DNA from: Rutpela maculata
Lineage: Eukaryota; Arthropoda; Insecta; Coleoptera; Cerambycidae
DNA length: 64,000 nucleotides
Assembly: GCA_936432065.2 (NCBI GenBank)
Contig: OW386287.2
Span: forward strand, 79,797,804 to 79,861,803
Direction: 5' to 3'
In this document: in pieces, positions 22,097 through 34,800 of the stretch
Layout: every line of letters begins with the position of its first letter
How positions within the stretch are numbered: position 1 is the first letter of the stretch
Position numbers and translations under genes: made by a program
The notes under the pieces: generated by a model
Told to the model about the DNA's origin: nothing
Seen by the model: the letters and a program-made list of their open reading frames with translations, nothing else
The model's database searches: none

Positions 22097-25000
22097 TGTA
22101 AAAAGTGGTTTCAATCAAATGTCATGAAACTGGAGTATGTTGTACTTCAAACCATGCTGATTAAAAGTCTCGATGGGGCTCAACCCCTTAAAGTCAAGAG
22201 TTTCCAAGATATTTAAGTATAGAATTTGAAAAATGCAGCTGGCAGGGGCAGTACAGTACCAAGCATACAGGGCGCGTAAGAAAATTCAGAAGGTGATTAG
22301 TTATACGGCCAATTTCGAGCACAAAATTTCTAATCAAGGTGTGCCCTAAAATGCTTCGTAGGAAGCTACAACTTTATAAAAATGGCGTCCAAAAGGCGAT
22401 TTTAAGGTAATATCTCAACAACTAGATCTAACTTTTATCTAAAAATAATAATTCACCACAATGTATTTTGACAGTTTCAAACAATTATGTCATTGTTGTG
22501 AAAAGCCTACTTTCTTTATTTTTATAGAGCTTTATTTATAGAGTTATGATGAAGCATTTTTGGGTATATAGACTAGTTCACAAGTTCAAAGCCGTGTTAA
22601 TGCTTGATAAATCGTAAAAATATGAGTGAGGGCTCATTGGATTCGGAATGACGTCCAGAAAAATCTACGAAAGTTTGAAACCCGCACATAAACAATTGAA
22701 AAAGTTATAAACAAATGAAGATTGAAAAAATAACGAGTTTCGTTTTTTGCAAATGACTCGAAAACTATTAATATTTAAGAAATTTTAAAGAATGATTCTT
22801 AAAGAGGAAGAAATTTCCAATAAAAAAGATTTAGCTCCCGAAACTCTATCTCTATTATTAATAATTTTAATTTAATGTTGAAAATAGAGCTCCGCGCGGC
22901 GAACACTAAGCCGTTACGATGCTCTGAAACCGGCCGTAATAAGCAAAAATATTTTTTTATGTTATTAAATATTAATTTAAATTTTTTTAAAAATTATGGC
23001 ATTTAGACACTTAAAGGAACAATATCCCGTTGGAAAAAAATTGTTTCACCGATTTTTCATAAAATGAGCCTATTGTTAATTAACATTTTTTTTTAGAGTT
23101 TACGTTTATATTTCAGGTCGGATAATAAGGAACATGCATGAAATTTTAAAATGCTTGAAAAAGTGATTTTCTCTTAATTTCCATTAAGCAGAAAACGATT
23201 ATAACAAAAGAAATTCAAAATAAAATTTATTTTCCGTAAAACTAATATTTAGATTATGCCGTAATTTGTAAACAAAACCACGTGACTGCAAACGGTTTCT
23301 TATTGGCGTGACGCTCAATGACGTCATGCGTTAGAAAATATAGGAGAGGTCAATGGAGCCGGCATTGTGATAGAGTGGCAGAATAATATTTATTAATCAA
23401 ACAAGAACTAATTTTAGTTAAGTTTCACATAACTTCTTGTTTTGTGAAGTTTTCTGTTAATTAAACGATGACCGACAGAGGATTTATGCAAGCCCAGTTG
23501 GATAATTTGCCCAAAGTAGATGCAGTCATGATGCCAGCGTTTTTTGGCAACAATCCTGACTTTACATTTACATTAAAGAGATCCTCACAACACCATAAAG
23601 GCGTTTTCTCTTTTCTAACTGACGAATGTCTTGGAACACTAAAAAAAATTTTTAACAAAAAACTAAAAAGAGAGGTTGAAAACTTTTTTTAATTAATTTG
23701 AATTATTATTACTGTTTTTATATTCAAAAATAATATAAGATTACATAAACTTAAAATTTTTTTTTTTTTTATAAATAGATAAATTACGTATTTTTGAAAA
23801 AAGTTTTTTTTGCCATTATATTTGTTATAAAATATTATGATTAAAAAAAAAATTCTTGAGAAAAATGTTTTTAATTGTTTATAATCTTTTTTCCTTTTTT
23901 CATTATTTAAGTAAATTATTAAGAAAAAATGTTATTCTTATCATTTATTACTTGCAATTCTCTACAATATAAACAAAGGCATTAAAAAAAAAAGATGGAA
24001 AAATTTTTTTAATTGCTAATTTATTTGTTTATTTAATAAGCAATTTGTTATTAACAATCGCTAAATGTGTTCATATTTTTTTTTATAGAAAAAAAAATAA
24101 CCGTATACTTGAACATTAAAATTTTTAATATTTTTTTATAGAATTTTAAATTTAATTTATCTTTAACATGTTTATGTTTACGGTTGTTTTTGTTTGCTTT
24201 TTTTTTCTATCTGAAAAGAATATAAACACATTCGGCGATTGTTAATAACAAATTGTTTATTAAATAAACAAATAAATTAACAACAAAAAAAAATTATTTC
24301 CATCTTGTAGAGAATTGCAAATAATAAATTTTAAGAATACATTTCTTTTCTTAATAATTTACTTAAATAATGAAAAAAGGGAAAAAAAAAGATTATAAAC
24401 AATTTAAAAAAATTTTCTTAAGAATTTTTTTTTTAATCACATTATTTTATAACGAATATAATGACAAAAAAACTTTTTTCAATAATACGTAATTTATCCA
24501 TTTGTTTATAAAATTTGTTTATTTAAAGTTTATGTAATGTTATATTTTTTTGACTATAAAAATAGTAATAATAATTAAAGTTAATTAAAAAAAATTTTCA
24601 ACCTCTCTTTTTCATTTTTTAGTTTTTTGTTAGGTTGAATAATTTTAGTGGCTTTTGTTTAACAATTATCCGATTTGAAATATAAACGTAAACTCTAAAA
24701 AAAATTGTTAATTAACAATACGCTCATTTTATGAAAAATCGGTGAAACAATTTTTTTCCAACGGGATATTGTCCCTTTAAGTGTGTAAATAATGCCAAAA
24801 TTTTTTAAAATATTTAAATTAATATTTAATAACATAAAAAAATATTTTTACTTATTAAGGCCGGTTTCAGAGCATCGTAACGGCTTAGTGTTCGCCGCGA
24901 GGAGCTCTATTTTCAACATTAAATTAAAATTATTAATAATAGAGTTACAGTTTCTGGGTTGGGTCTTTTTTATTGGAAATTTCTTCCTCTTTAAGAATCT

Positions 25001-25472
25001 TCTTTAAAATTTCTTAAATATTAATAGTTTTCGAGTTATTTGCAAAAAACGAAACTCGTTATTTTTTCAATTTTCATTTGTTTATAACTTTTTCAATTGT
25101 TTATGTGCGGGTTTGAAACTTTTGCACATTTTTCTAGACGTCATTCCGAATCCAATGAGCCCTCACTCATATTTTTACGAGCTTTATCAAGCATTAACAC
25201 GACTTTGAACTTGTGAACTAGTCTAATACCCTCATTAGAACTTTTATGCTTAAAATTAGCCATAAAATCACCTCCTGATTTTTTATTTACGTACTCTGTA
25301 TACTTGGTGGAAACGTACTGCCCTGCCAGCTGCATTTTTCAAACTTTATACTTAAATATCTTGGAAACTACGGAAACCCTAGGAGGTTGGGCCCATTGAG
25401 ACTTTTAATCAACTTGGTTTAAAATACAACATACTCCAGTTTTATGACATTTGACTGAAACGACTTTTTACA
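22097..25472. mobile_element. 3.4-kb TA-flanked foldback element with captured ORF
   Basis: The ends are tgtaaaaagt (22097) and acttttta-type ca (to 25472), with TA at 22095-22096 and 25473-25474. Arms of roughly 1 kb are inverted copies; examples are aaactggagtatgttgta and gctcattggattcgga. The centre (about 23700-24600) is a second palindrome of T/A runs, so almost the whole element can fold. Between the left arm and this centre sits a short non-repeated segment with a promoter-like patch and an ORF (23468-23692). A shortened relative lies at 28660-30052. Confidence 0.75.
23468..23692 (+). pseudogene. Captured N-terminal fragment of a multi-copy insect protein
   Basis: The 74-codon ORF starts MTDRGFMQAQLDNLPKVDAV, then MMPAFFGNNPDF, and soon runs into KRSSQHHKGV and a lysine-rich end. 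The 'LPKVDAxMxxxFFxxNPDF' start resembles, in my memory, the N terminus of uncharacterised insect proteins with a YqaJ-type nuclease domain. Everything beyond the first 35 or so residues is missing or different. Upstream bases include TGACGTCA (23319-23326), as if a promoter and first exon had been picked up together. It may be expressed as a short peptide, but I see no evidence of function. The family link is weak. Confidence 0.4.
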
Positions 25473-26273
25473 TAGATCCTTTAGACGTCCGTCTAAACTA
25501 AGTAAAGAGGTCCAAATCAATTGAAAAAAAGAATTGTTTCAGAATAGCAATTTTTACTGCAAATTAAATATGGTAGTGAATTTAAACTAAGATTAAAATG
25601 TGAATTGTCTGGTCAGGGCAGTTTTTTATTTTATTGTGTTCAGTTAGACAACTTAAGTTTACAGTTCGGTTTTACAGTTTCGATGCAGTCGACGTATTGT
25701 TTATTTAATTTTTTTTTATTGTTTTCCATCGGAACCAAAGGAAAAGGAGAACGTTGGTTATGGGTTGTACAACGTTTATTAATTAGCTATTTCTAAACAA
25801 CCAACTAACTAAAATGCATTTATTCTAACGAAACTGTATAAAAATGCGTCTAGTGAAGTTGAATCATCAAGCCAAGTCGAAATTAAGCGAAGGCAAAGAA
25901 AGTATTTTAGAAAATTTTAATTTTTCTTGTTAATACCACTGAAAAACTGTTCGTGAAAAAAACATTTAAAAACGAAAAATGTTGTTCTACGAGTCGGTGC
26001 GCTTAAACAACCGGCGCGACGCGACGCCGACGATTCAATTTTCAGCTTTGTCCTTATATTTTTACGATGTTGTAAATATTTCAACTTAAAATGTGGAGTA
26101 TATTTCCTAAAGTTTCGATAAAATTAACTACAAACAAATGTAGATCACCTAGATTTCAAAAAGTTATTTACATGACCAGGAAAATGATAAACCATTTTCA
26201 AACGTCATTTTAGTCGTGTTGTGAGGTCGGGCCATTAAACTTAAGTAATTTTCACAAACACCAAAATACTAAG

Positions 26274-27520
26274 CAGAGCTGGGTAATTACTTGTAATTTA
26301 AATAAATTACTTTTTTAAAAAAGGAACTAATTACAATTACAAATTACTTTTTTAAAAAAGGAACTAATTACGATTACAAAGTACATGTCTTTAAAAAAGT
26401 GCGCGCACACATAGTCACTGAGTACACATATATTATATTTATAATGCAAATGACTAAAAAACGACCGAATGTAAAAAGTGATTCTTGACTTATATCATGT
26501 AAAAGTACATAAAATAACCTACCTTTTGCCATAAAGCAAAATTCGATCCGTCTTTTGGGTCCGGAGATATTTCAATTTGAACATTTCAGAAAATTTGACT
26601 GAAACTGAAATTTCAGCCAAACTATTTAATATTTTTGGCTGAAATCTAGTAAATAATTTTTGTGTGATAAAGACTACTTCCATTCCAAATTTCAGCCAAA
26701 TCCGTTGAGATCTGATCAAGTTAGCCGAAATTTAGTTTTTTCAATTTTTTTCGTATATATATAAAACTGCAAATTCAAATTTGTAGTTTAAAATGTCCAA
26801 AAAACCCATTTTCGGCCAATAAAACACGGTTTCACCCAAGATTTGATAGAAAGATCGTCCTAGTAAAGCCATCTCTTGCGTCAGTGCAAGATTCTGGGAT
26901 TTTGTTATACACTCGCCACGACAAACAATTTCCGCCGCATCCATCTTAAAAAATTTCCCAACCTCGCTATTTTATTTACTAAATCGACTCCACTATAATA
27001 ACAATGCCTAATAATAATAAGAATGATAATAATAAACAGTAAACACATTTAGTTTTTAAAAGTTTATTGAATAAAAAACATAAATGTGCAGCGGACCACG
27101 GCAAAAACTCGTTTTTAGTCAGTAACTTTTTTTGAACTTTTCAGATTCATTTTAAACTATGGAACTGTAAAATTCTGCTTTAATGCATTCTTGTTTGTTA
27201 AACCACATACGCATGTTCTTAAAGTAATTGTAATTGGAAAAAGTAATTGTAATTGGAGAAAGTAATTGTAATTGGAGAAAGTAATTGTAATTGGAAAAAG
27301 TAATTGTAATTGGAAAAAGTAATTGTACTTATAGAAGTAATTTGTAATTAGATAGTTCAAATAATATAATTACAAATTACAATTCCTTCAACAATTTTCC
27401 TGCAATTACAATTCCAAATTACTTTAATAAAAACAAGTACTTAATTACAATTACAATTACACGGAAAAAAAAAGGAATTGTAATTGCTAATTACTTTTTC
27501 ACCCCAATTACCCAGCTCTG
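26274..27520. mobile_element. hAT-type element with exact 8-bp target duplication
   Basis: It starts cagagctgggtaatta and ends taattacccagctctg, flanked by atactaag at 26266-26273 and 27521-27528. The inside is dominated by forms of 'aattacaattac' and its complement, including a minisatellite (27222-27328) and a two-fold 40-bp duplication near 26315-26385. There is no transposase. Confidence 0.9.
27222..27328 (+). repeat. 19-bp minisatellite in the hAT element
   Basis: About 5.6 copies of aagtaattgtaattggaaa with a few a/g changes. The motif is a tandem growth of the element's own sub-terminal sequence. Confidence 0.85.
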
Positions 27521-27715
27521 ATACTAAGTCCTCCACTCGAAGTGCGTTTCTCCAACCAAATTTGCATCGTCTGGTGATGATTCCAAAAGTTTATATGATC
27601 TAAAATTGGCGTTTTCTTTTAAATCTCATTTTACTTCTTATGTAATCTAACGCAATGGTAATCTTACGAATTCAGAATCCTTCCACAATAATTGAACCTT
27701 TCCTATTTTTTACAG

Positions 27716-28179
27716 TTTAGACACTACAACGGAAAGCATCTTAATAGAAACTGCCACAACGTTAATCACTTTGGAGATAGAACAAAAATCCATCGAAGAA
27801 GAAACCGAGAAAGAAAAGGAACAACAACAACGACGCGACAGTACAAAATATGAAAACGATTTAGAAAAAAACATAGACGACGAAAAAGAATGTAGCAGTA
27901 TCCTATCCGCCATATCAAACGAAGAAGTAAGCATTACTTCAGAGATACTGGACCAAAAATCTTTTATACCCCGCAAAAACAGCGACGGTGAGGATTTGAA
28001 CGGCCATATATGCCACATTGACTCTCCTGAAACTGACACTTACCCAAACTCGGACATCATCCATGGTGAGTCTTTAATGGATGATATTAGTTCCATGTTA
28101 GGTGAGGTGTATGGATACGGTCAGGATAGTGTTGAAAATACTTACACTGACGACACGACGTTGTTTCCGAGCGATATAG
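27716..28179 (+). CDS. Diacylglycerol kinase eta, spacer exon 3 of 6
   Basis: The acceptor is tttttacag (AG 27714-27715) and the donor ag|gtaaga (GT 28180-28181). One base completes Ser, then LDTTTESILIETATTLITLE and a very acidic, coiled-coil-like stretch follow (KSIEEETEKEKEQQQRRDS). Next come SILSAISNEEVSITSEILDQ, IPRKNSDGEDLNGHICHIDS and the end TTLFPSDI. It finishes with one base that pairs with two bases of the exon at 43846 to give Glu: SDI|E|RKMSLKRDS. The frame stays open past the donor to a stop at 28248, so intron retention would add about 23 residues and end the protein. Part of the predicted disordered linker of DGK eta. Confidence 0.85.
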
Positions 28180-28659
28180 GTAAGAAAGATAAACACCTTT
28201 ACCGCTCCCCAATAACGCCATGCCCTGAGTGGTTGTTTGAACATCAGTAATTCGTCAGTAGGTGGTTGTAAAACTTGAGTCATTATAATAATAAAGAATA
28301 TATTTTAACTAGGCCTTTTAGTATGTCAATAAATTATTTATACCTACCTAATATAAAAGTAGGTACATCTAGAAATTTAATGTAGACGAATTAGGTACAA
28401 AATGGGATTTGGCGAAAAGTCGAGACAGAAATGGTAATTTTTGGATAAATTATCAGAAGGAGGTCCCTAACTAACATAGGTACTAAAAATACTACCCTCC
28501 ACCTCTCTGTAAAATTGGAGGGAGTGGGTTGAATCCTCACGAAAATTTTTTTTCAAAAATCTGGGGAACTATGACACGTACGAACAAAAATTTAAAACCA
28601 AAAATATTCACTTAAATCTCGAAAGTCGCGTGCTGTAACAAGCGTTGACACATGAAAGG

Positions 28660-30052
28660 CAATATTAGACTAATTCACAAGTTCAAAGCAGTGTTAATTC
28701 TTGATAAAGCTCGTAAAAATATGAGTGAGGGCTCATTGGATTCGGAATGACGTCTAGAAAAATGTGCAACAGTTTCAAACCCGCACATAAACAATTGCGA
28801 AAGTTATAAACAAATGAAGATTGAAGAAATAACGAACTTTGTTTTTTGCAAATAACTCGAAAACTATTAATATTTAAGAAATTTTAAAGAACCATTCTTA
28901 AAGAGGAAGAAATTTGCAACAAAAAACTCCCGACTCCCGAAACTCTATCTCTATTATTTATAATTTTAATTTAATGTTGAAAATAGAGCTCCGCGAGGCG
29001 AACCCCGAGCCGTTACGATACTCTGACCGGCCGTTACAAGTAAAAACATTTTTTTATGTTATTAAATAATAATTTAAAATTTTTTAAGAATTATGGTATT
29101 ATTTAGACACTTAAAGGAAAAAAAAATGTTTTCACCAATTTTTCATAAAATGAGCCTCTTGTTAATTAACATTTTTTTTTATAGTTTGCGTTTATGTTTC
29201 AAGTCGGATAATTGTTAAACAAAAGCCACTAAAACTATTTCGCTTCGTGGAGACCTTATGTCAGCTATACTTTATGGGATTATAATATTGCGATATATTT
29301 AATTGTTATAGGTAGTATGTCAATTATTTAAGCTAACAAAAAACATTTTACATTTTTTAGTTTTTTTTGTTGGCTTAAATAATTGATAACTAATAGACTA
29401 CAACAATTAAGAACATCGCAATATTATAATCCCATAAAGTATAGTTGACATAAGGTCTCCACGAAGCGAAATAATTTTAGTGCCTTTTGTTTAACAATTA
29501 TCCGACTTGAAACATAACTCTAAAAAAATTGTTAATTAACAAAAGGCTCATTTTATGAAAAATTGGTGAAAACATTTTTTCCAACGCCATGCCCTGAGTG
29601 GTTGTTCCTTTAAGTGTCTAAATAATACCATAATTATAATTTTAAAATTTTTTTAAAGTAATAGATACTTAACATAAAGAAATATTTTTACTTGTAACGG
29701 TCGGTTTCAGAGCATCGTAACGGCTTAGTGTTCACCTCGCGGAGCTCTATTTTCAACATTAAATTAAAACGATTAATAATAGAGATGGAGTTTCGGGAGT
29801 TAGGACTTTTTTATTGGAAATTTCTTCCTCTTTAAGAATCGTTCTTTAAAATTTCTTAAATATTAATAGTTTTCGAGTTATTTGCAAAAAATTAAGTTCG
29901 TTATTTTTTCAATCTTCATTTGTTTATAACTTTTGCAATTGTTTATGTGCGGGTTTGAAACTTGTGCACATTTTTCTAGACGTCATTCCGAATCCAATGA
30001 GCGCTCACTCATATTTTTACGAGCTTTATCAAGAATTAACACGGCTTTGAAG
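28660..30052. mobile_element. Shortened relative of the 22097-25472 foldback
   Basis: The arms at about 28670-29220 and 29480-30052 match the arms of the 3.4-kb element (for example tgagggctcattggattc and its complement), but the outermost ends are missing. The loop (29222-29480) is its own palindrome with cttcgtggagaccttatgtc and its inverted copy. A short patch at 29583-29606 does not belong to the family and equals a stretch downstream of exon 3. Confidence 0.7.
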
Positions 30053-31285
30053 TCTATATGTCTATTTCCTAAAATCTGGAAAATTGTGTACCTGAAATTC
30101 AAAAGCGACCAAGAACACAAGACCAAATTCTTGTCTCCTATGCTTCGAAAGTTTAACACTACATGTAACATGGCTTATTTAATGTTTGCAACGTGCAACT
30201 TTCGGAATGTTTTTCTGGCCTCAACTATGTATTTATAAGAAAATTTGTAAAGATCAAATTGGTAAAGAATTAAACAGGGAAAAATTTTATTATTATTAGA
30301 GATTTTTTTCCACTTATAATATTCTTATGTCATTAAATCCAAAATATTCTCTAATCCCAATAACACAAGAAGTACATAATCATAATATTCTACATTTCAG
30401 TTCTACAATCAATGGTCTATAATATGGTTTATTCCATATTTTTTAATTAAATAATGTTTATTTTGCTAATGTAAAATTTTAATTTCAAACTGCTGACGAA
30501 ATATTGATGACTTGTAGTGTCTTATTTGTTTAACGTTTGATTTAAAACGATTTTTAGATATTTACATAAGATAATATAAGCTACCACATTTCATTCAATT
30601 TATACACAAAATTTTAACAGTAGTCAGTAATTAGAGCAATATTTCTCAACCAATTTGCCTGAGCATGCGCTAGCTGGATCTCAAAAAATTCAAATCAGAA
30701 AAACCCAAACGTAAAAACATAAAATATTACTTTAGCAATGCGCGGGGCAGATATGTTGAGAAACTCTGCAATAGATATGCATGTTGTAAATAAATGTGTA
30801 TAAATATAGCATTGGTATGAAGTTGGCGCTGATAGTTATTAACCACCTGTCTATAAAGTTTCTGTTAATTTTCATTTATAATGCAAGACGGCATCCATGC
30901 TATAAGTGTTCTCCTATATCTGTCTAGAATGACTTTTTCCCTTAAATATTTAATTATCCTGCTATATTATGATAAGAAATACAAGAAACATATTTTTCCG
31001 AAAAAATATTTTTCAAAATAAGATAAGAGAATGTACTTATCAATTTTTTTTTAATTTATATTACATTTTCAATTTTTTCATTTAGTGGTCTTCGTCGAGA
31101 TTCCGAACTCTCTGAATCCATACATCTTGATAATAAGATATGATAAATTATTTTCTGTATAAGTAATTTACTTACATATGCATATAATAAATAAGTATTT
31201 CATAAAGAATTTATAAATCCGATGTCAGTTATAAAATGATATCTAAATTGGTAAAATAATCCGGTGAAATTAGACTTTTCTGATC

Positions 31286-32288
31286 TGACAAAATATATCC
31301 TTCATTTTTTTTTTTTAAATCGATTTATTTTGGTGTTTTAAAGAAAAATATTAAAAATCGGCAACGAAATCACTACGGCATAAAAAATTATTCAAGGTCA
31401 AAGTTCACAAATAACGGTTTTTTGCGAATATCGCGCTTTCTATGGTCCGGAGACCAATTGAGCTTATTACGAAAATGAAAGATAATGAAATTGCACACAA
31501 AAATGATCTCTCCCATTTTTTATGTACAACGAACGGTTTAGGCAAAAATGTGCTTCGAAGTTTCCGCGCAGGGCATATAATATGCTCCATTTCATATAGT
31601 CCATGCATAGAATACGTGCTTGTTCTATGTTTACTATTAGCTGATCCATATATATTTACCGTCATATACAGTAATATTTGGTAAATCTTCACATTAAAAT
31701 TCATTGGTTATATATTTACAGTGTGTTTCACTTGAAATGATAACACCAACTTTTTTATTTTTTCTTTTTCAATTTGAACCAAATTTTACTTAAGTATAGA
31801 ATAACATAGGATCTACTTATGGTCAGAAAAACATTCGCCTCCTACAAATGCAAAGCCACTTCCGGTATCAAAATATACCGAGAAAATCAAGAAATCATAT
31901 TAGGCATTTTTTTGTCGAAAAATTTTGTTAGTGAAACTTGTTCAGAATTGTCCAAAAACCTTAAGTCCAAAATTTAATCAAAATAAAAATATATATATTG
32001 TGCCTTGCGCGGAAACTTCGAAGTATATTTTTGTCTAAACCGTTCGTTGTACATAAAAAACGGAAGAGATCATTTTTGTGCGGAATTTCGTTATCTTTCA
32101 TTTTCATAATAACCTACATTGGCCTCCGAGCCACAGAAAGCACGATATTCGCAAAAACCGTTTTTTGTGAACTTTGACCTTGAATAATTTTTTATGCCGT
32201 TGTGATCTCGTTGCCGATTTTTAATAGTGTCTTTAAAACAACAAAATAAATCGATTTCAAAAGAAAATGAAGGATATATTTTTGTCTA
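31286..32288. repeat. Foldback repeat with a MITE fragment in its loop
   Basis: The arms are about 31286-31575 and 32005-32288. Shared blocks include aatcgatttattttg, cggcaacgaaatcac (with changes) and 'caacgaacggttta'. The loop contains bases 31720-31987, which match one side of the MITE at 43035. No ORF is believable. Confidence 0.65.
31720..31987 (+). mobile_element. Partial copy of the 43035-43687 MITE
   Basis: It starts with cagtgtg after TA and continues with a diverged copy of the family, including cattcgcctcctacaaatgc and 'ttaagtccaaaatttaatca'. The other half is absent, so it was truncated before or during incorporation into the foldback. Confidence 0.65.
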
Positions 32289-34472
32289 AAATGACTGGAG
32301 TAAAAAGCACTTATATTATTGGTTTAGTTTTTGTCTTAAAGCATGAATTCAAAGACAGTGTGATTATTAGGCAATGGTGGCAAAAAAGTTCCTGAACAAG
32401 GAAACATTAGATAGTATTTTTATTTTACTGTATTTTTTTAAATTGTTTATATAAAATAAAAAAAAACAATTTTTTCAACAACAATATTGCGTTTGAAAAT
32501 TATCAACAATCAAAAGTGAAGTTTAGTGATTTTTTCCGTATATGGGAAAAGTGATCTAGACTACATCAAAAGTGTTTAAATACTACTTTGTTACGTATAA
32601 AATTCTATGTAAAACAAACTCTTCGCTATAAATAGGACGGCAGAGGCAGCGGTCTAAATATTATACAAAAAAATATTAAAATGAACCCGTATCTTTTAGT
32701 CCTCACCTTGCAATTTTATATCTATGAATCGGGCGACAGTGATGTTAAGCAACTAAGGAAAAAAATTAGCTAAAAATAAACTTAAGTGTCCAAAGTTATG
32801 ATGCCTAAAATTATGCTCTGCATAAACTTAAACTCAGGAATTGGGCAATGTCTTGATTGATCGATTACAATATATGAGAAAAAACTTCTTTGTACTTTTG
32901 CATGCAGGATTCTCTAAAATGAACTGGAAACAATTTTTAGTGAAGTGCACTTCTATTTTATATATTTTTGTCACCCCCATGCAGTGTATAGGAAAGATGC
33001 TGTCGGTGAAAAATAAAAACACGTGTTTTAACTATTTTTGTATCTGTATCTCTCGATCTATTTATTGCAAGAGGACAATATTTTATACTCCTTTTATGCA
33101 CATTTTTATACGGAACACAAAGGTATGTAAACACATTCGATGTAGCCTTCATTGTTCTTCCCGTATTAGGTAAAAATACCTTTGGTTCTTGATAATTTTT
33201 AAACTCACCTATGCTGTTGTTCAATAATTCTAATATACAAATAAATTATTTTATGAAATAAAATTTTAATATCTAATTTTTTACAATGACTGGCCTATAA
33301 TTAAATGAAACATTGAAATAGTTTAATTCAGCTCCACAACTGTAGATGATGGGATTAATAAAAAAACGTGTATTTCAATTAATTCAAATGGATATTTCAG
33401 CATTCCCAATTTTAAACTAAAAGGCAGTGGCGTAGCCAGGATTTCGTATACTGGGGAGGTTCGAATTTTAATTTACAATAAAATGGAAGCAAATATACTA
33501 TCATAATAAATATATTAAATATATTAATAATAACTGTAATATTTAATATGTATAGAAAATAAAATATATTCTTTTATATTTAGTATTACCGTTTGCTCAT
33601 CATTCCTTATTGGCCTCATGAAAAATTTTATTATTTTTTGAAAATATTGTTCCATTTACCCTAGATATGTGTGATAAATCAATTTAAATCTTACTTCACT
33701 GAAATATAAACAATAAATCTGTCGACTGTTCTGGCACTTCTGAATTATATCTAGTTGATGGTATACTCGGCGCTAATTAAAAATTCTTACCCAGAAATGT
33801 AAGGGAAACGTTAGAAAATTTGCATTGGTAATTAAAATTTTGTAAATATACAAGCAAGGGGTAACGACCTATATCGTTTAAGATAAGAAGGGAAAATTAT
33901 TATTTCTCGAATTCATATATTTACGAAGTAATAAATTTAACTAATGAATGAATTGATTTTCCAATCAAATGTCCATTAAAGAAGTATTCGTTTATTCATA
34001 GTACACTGCAATTAGATAAAAAAGGGTCGTTATTTTAGAATAATTTCTCACTCAATCTAGGAAGAAACCTTTTATAACGTGTTCTAAAAATGGTCAATTT
34101 AAAAGTTTGACCATCAAAAAAATGTGATTTTTCAAATTTTTCGAAGAAGCTCCAATATCCAAATCCAAATTATTTGTAAATGGATAAAACTGAAAGGGTA
34201 ATCCAGTTACAAAATGATATCCCTGAGAGTCTTATTGGTCGCTGATCACAAATCTGATGTCATCAAACCGAAATTTTCAATGGTGGATTAAATATGGCCG
34301 ACTTAAATATCAGAATCAAGCAAAGTTCGTAAAAAATCACAAAAAAAGCATTCTGTGATTTTACTGAAAACGTACATAAATTCATGCATTATAAACGAAT
34401 CTACGCTTTTCATTTTAATCATTATAATAAAGTATATTAAAAAATTAAATTGTTTCCTCATCGGAATCGTTA

Positions 34473-34800
34473 TCATCTTCTTCTTCTTCTTCGACGATGT
34501 GTTAAGGAAAATTTAGGTAAATCTGACCGTTGCAGCTGATGTGGTGCACGCTGATGATCAGAACAGAGCAGCTTCTCTGAAGCTGCAAGCTGTTCTGCAT
34601 CCCTTTCTGCTGCTGCAAAACCGCATTTGCAATTATACTTGGAGTTGTTAAGTAATCTGGGCTTTTCCCAGCCCCAGTCTTCTAAACGTGTATTATTGCC
34701 CATCCAGGTTTGAATTTGTATATACAGCATGTACTTTTTTAAGTATTCTACGGCTGCGCCAGCTATATTCTGTTTGGTGGACAGAGGGTAAATAAAAACT
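34473..34800 (-). pseudogene. Academ-like relic, C-terminal segment
   Basis: Minus-strand translation gives YIQIQTWMGNNTRLEDWGWE near 34730-34670. This is the 'QxQxWxGNxLDPxDWGW' landmark that precedes the Cys finger in this family. After it comes NCKCG, and then the finger is lost to frameshift (LLCSD remains). The end is an Arg-run from a (cttctt) repeat at 34479-34493. It probably belongs with the minus-strand piece at 37325-37762. Dead gene. Confidence 0.5.

Larger units (their letters stand above)
21968..27715 (+). other. Intron (5.7 kb) holding two DNA transposons
   Basis: The donor is gtaata and the acceptor attttttacag, with a codon split 2+1. Most of it is a 3.4-kb foldback (22097-25472) and a 1.25-kb hAT element (26274-27520). 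In 25475-26265 nothing is recognised apart from a CG-rich patch near 25995-26030 (ccggcgcgacgcgacgccg). Confidence 0.8.

Noticed and set aside
23700..24600. Long A/T-run palindrome that might be an origin or matrix attachment site
   Set aside because: It is the centre of the 22097-25472 foldback, and composition alone does not support another role.
27157..27360. Minus-strand ORF with NYNYF repeats
   Set aside because: It is the translation of the 19-bp minisatellite in the hAT element.
31086..31156. Possible extra exon after a ttcatttag acceptor, one frame reading GLRRDSELSES
   Set aside because: The phase does not fit: exon 3 ends with one base and needs two, while this frame needs a one-base start. 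The fitting frame reads unlike the gene and has no donor that keeps phase. Exon 3 joins exon 4 directly without it.
33425..33445. hAT-like start cagtggcgtagccagg
   Set aside because: No matching right end or 8-bp duplication was found, so no element could be drawn.
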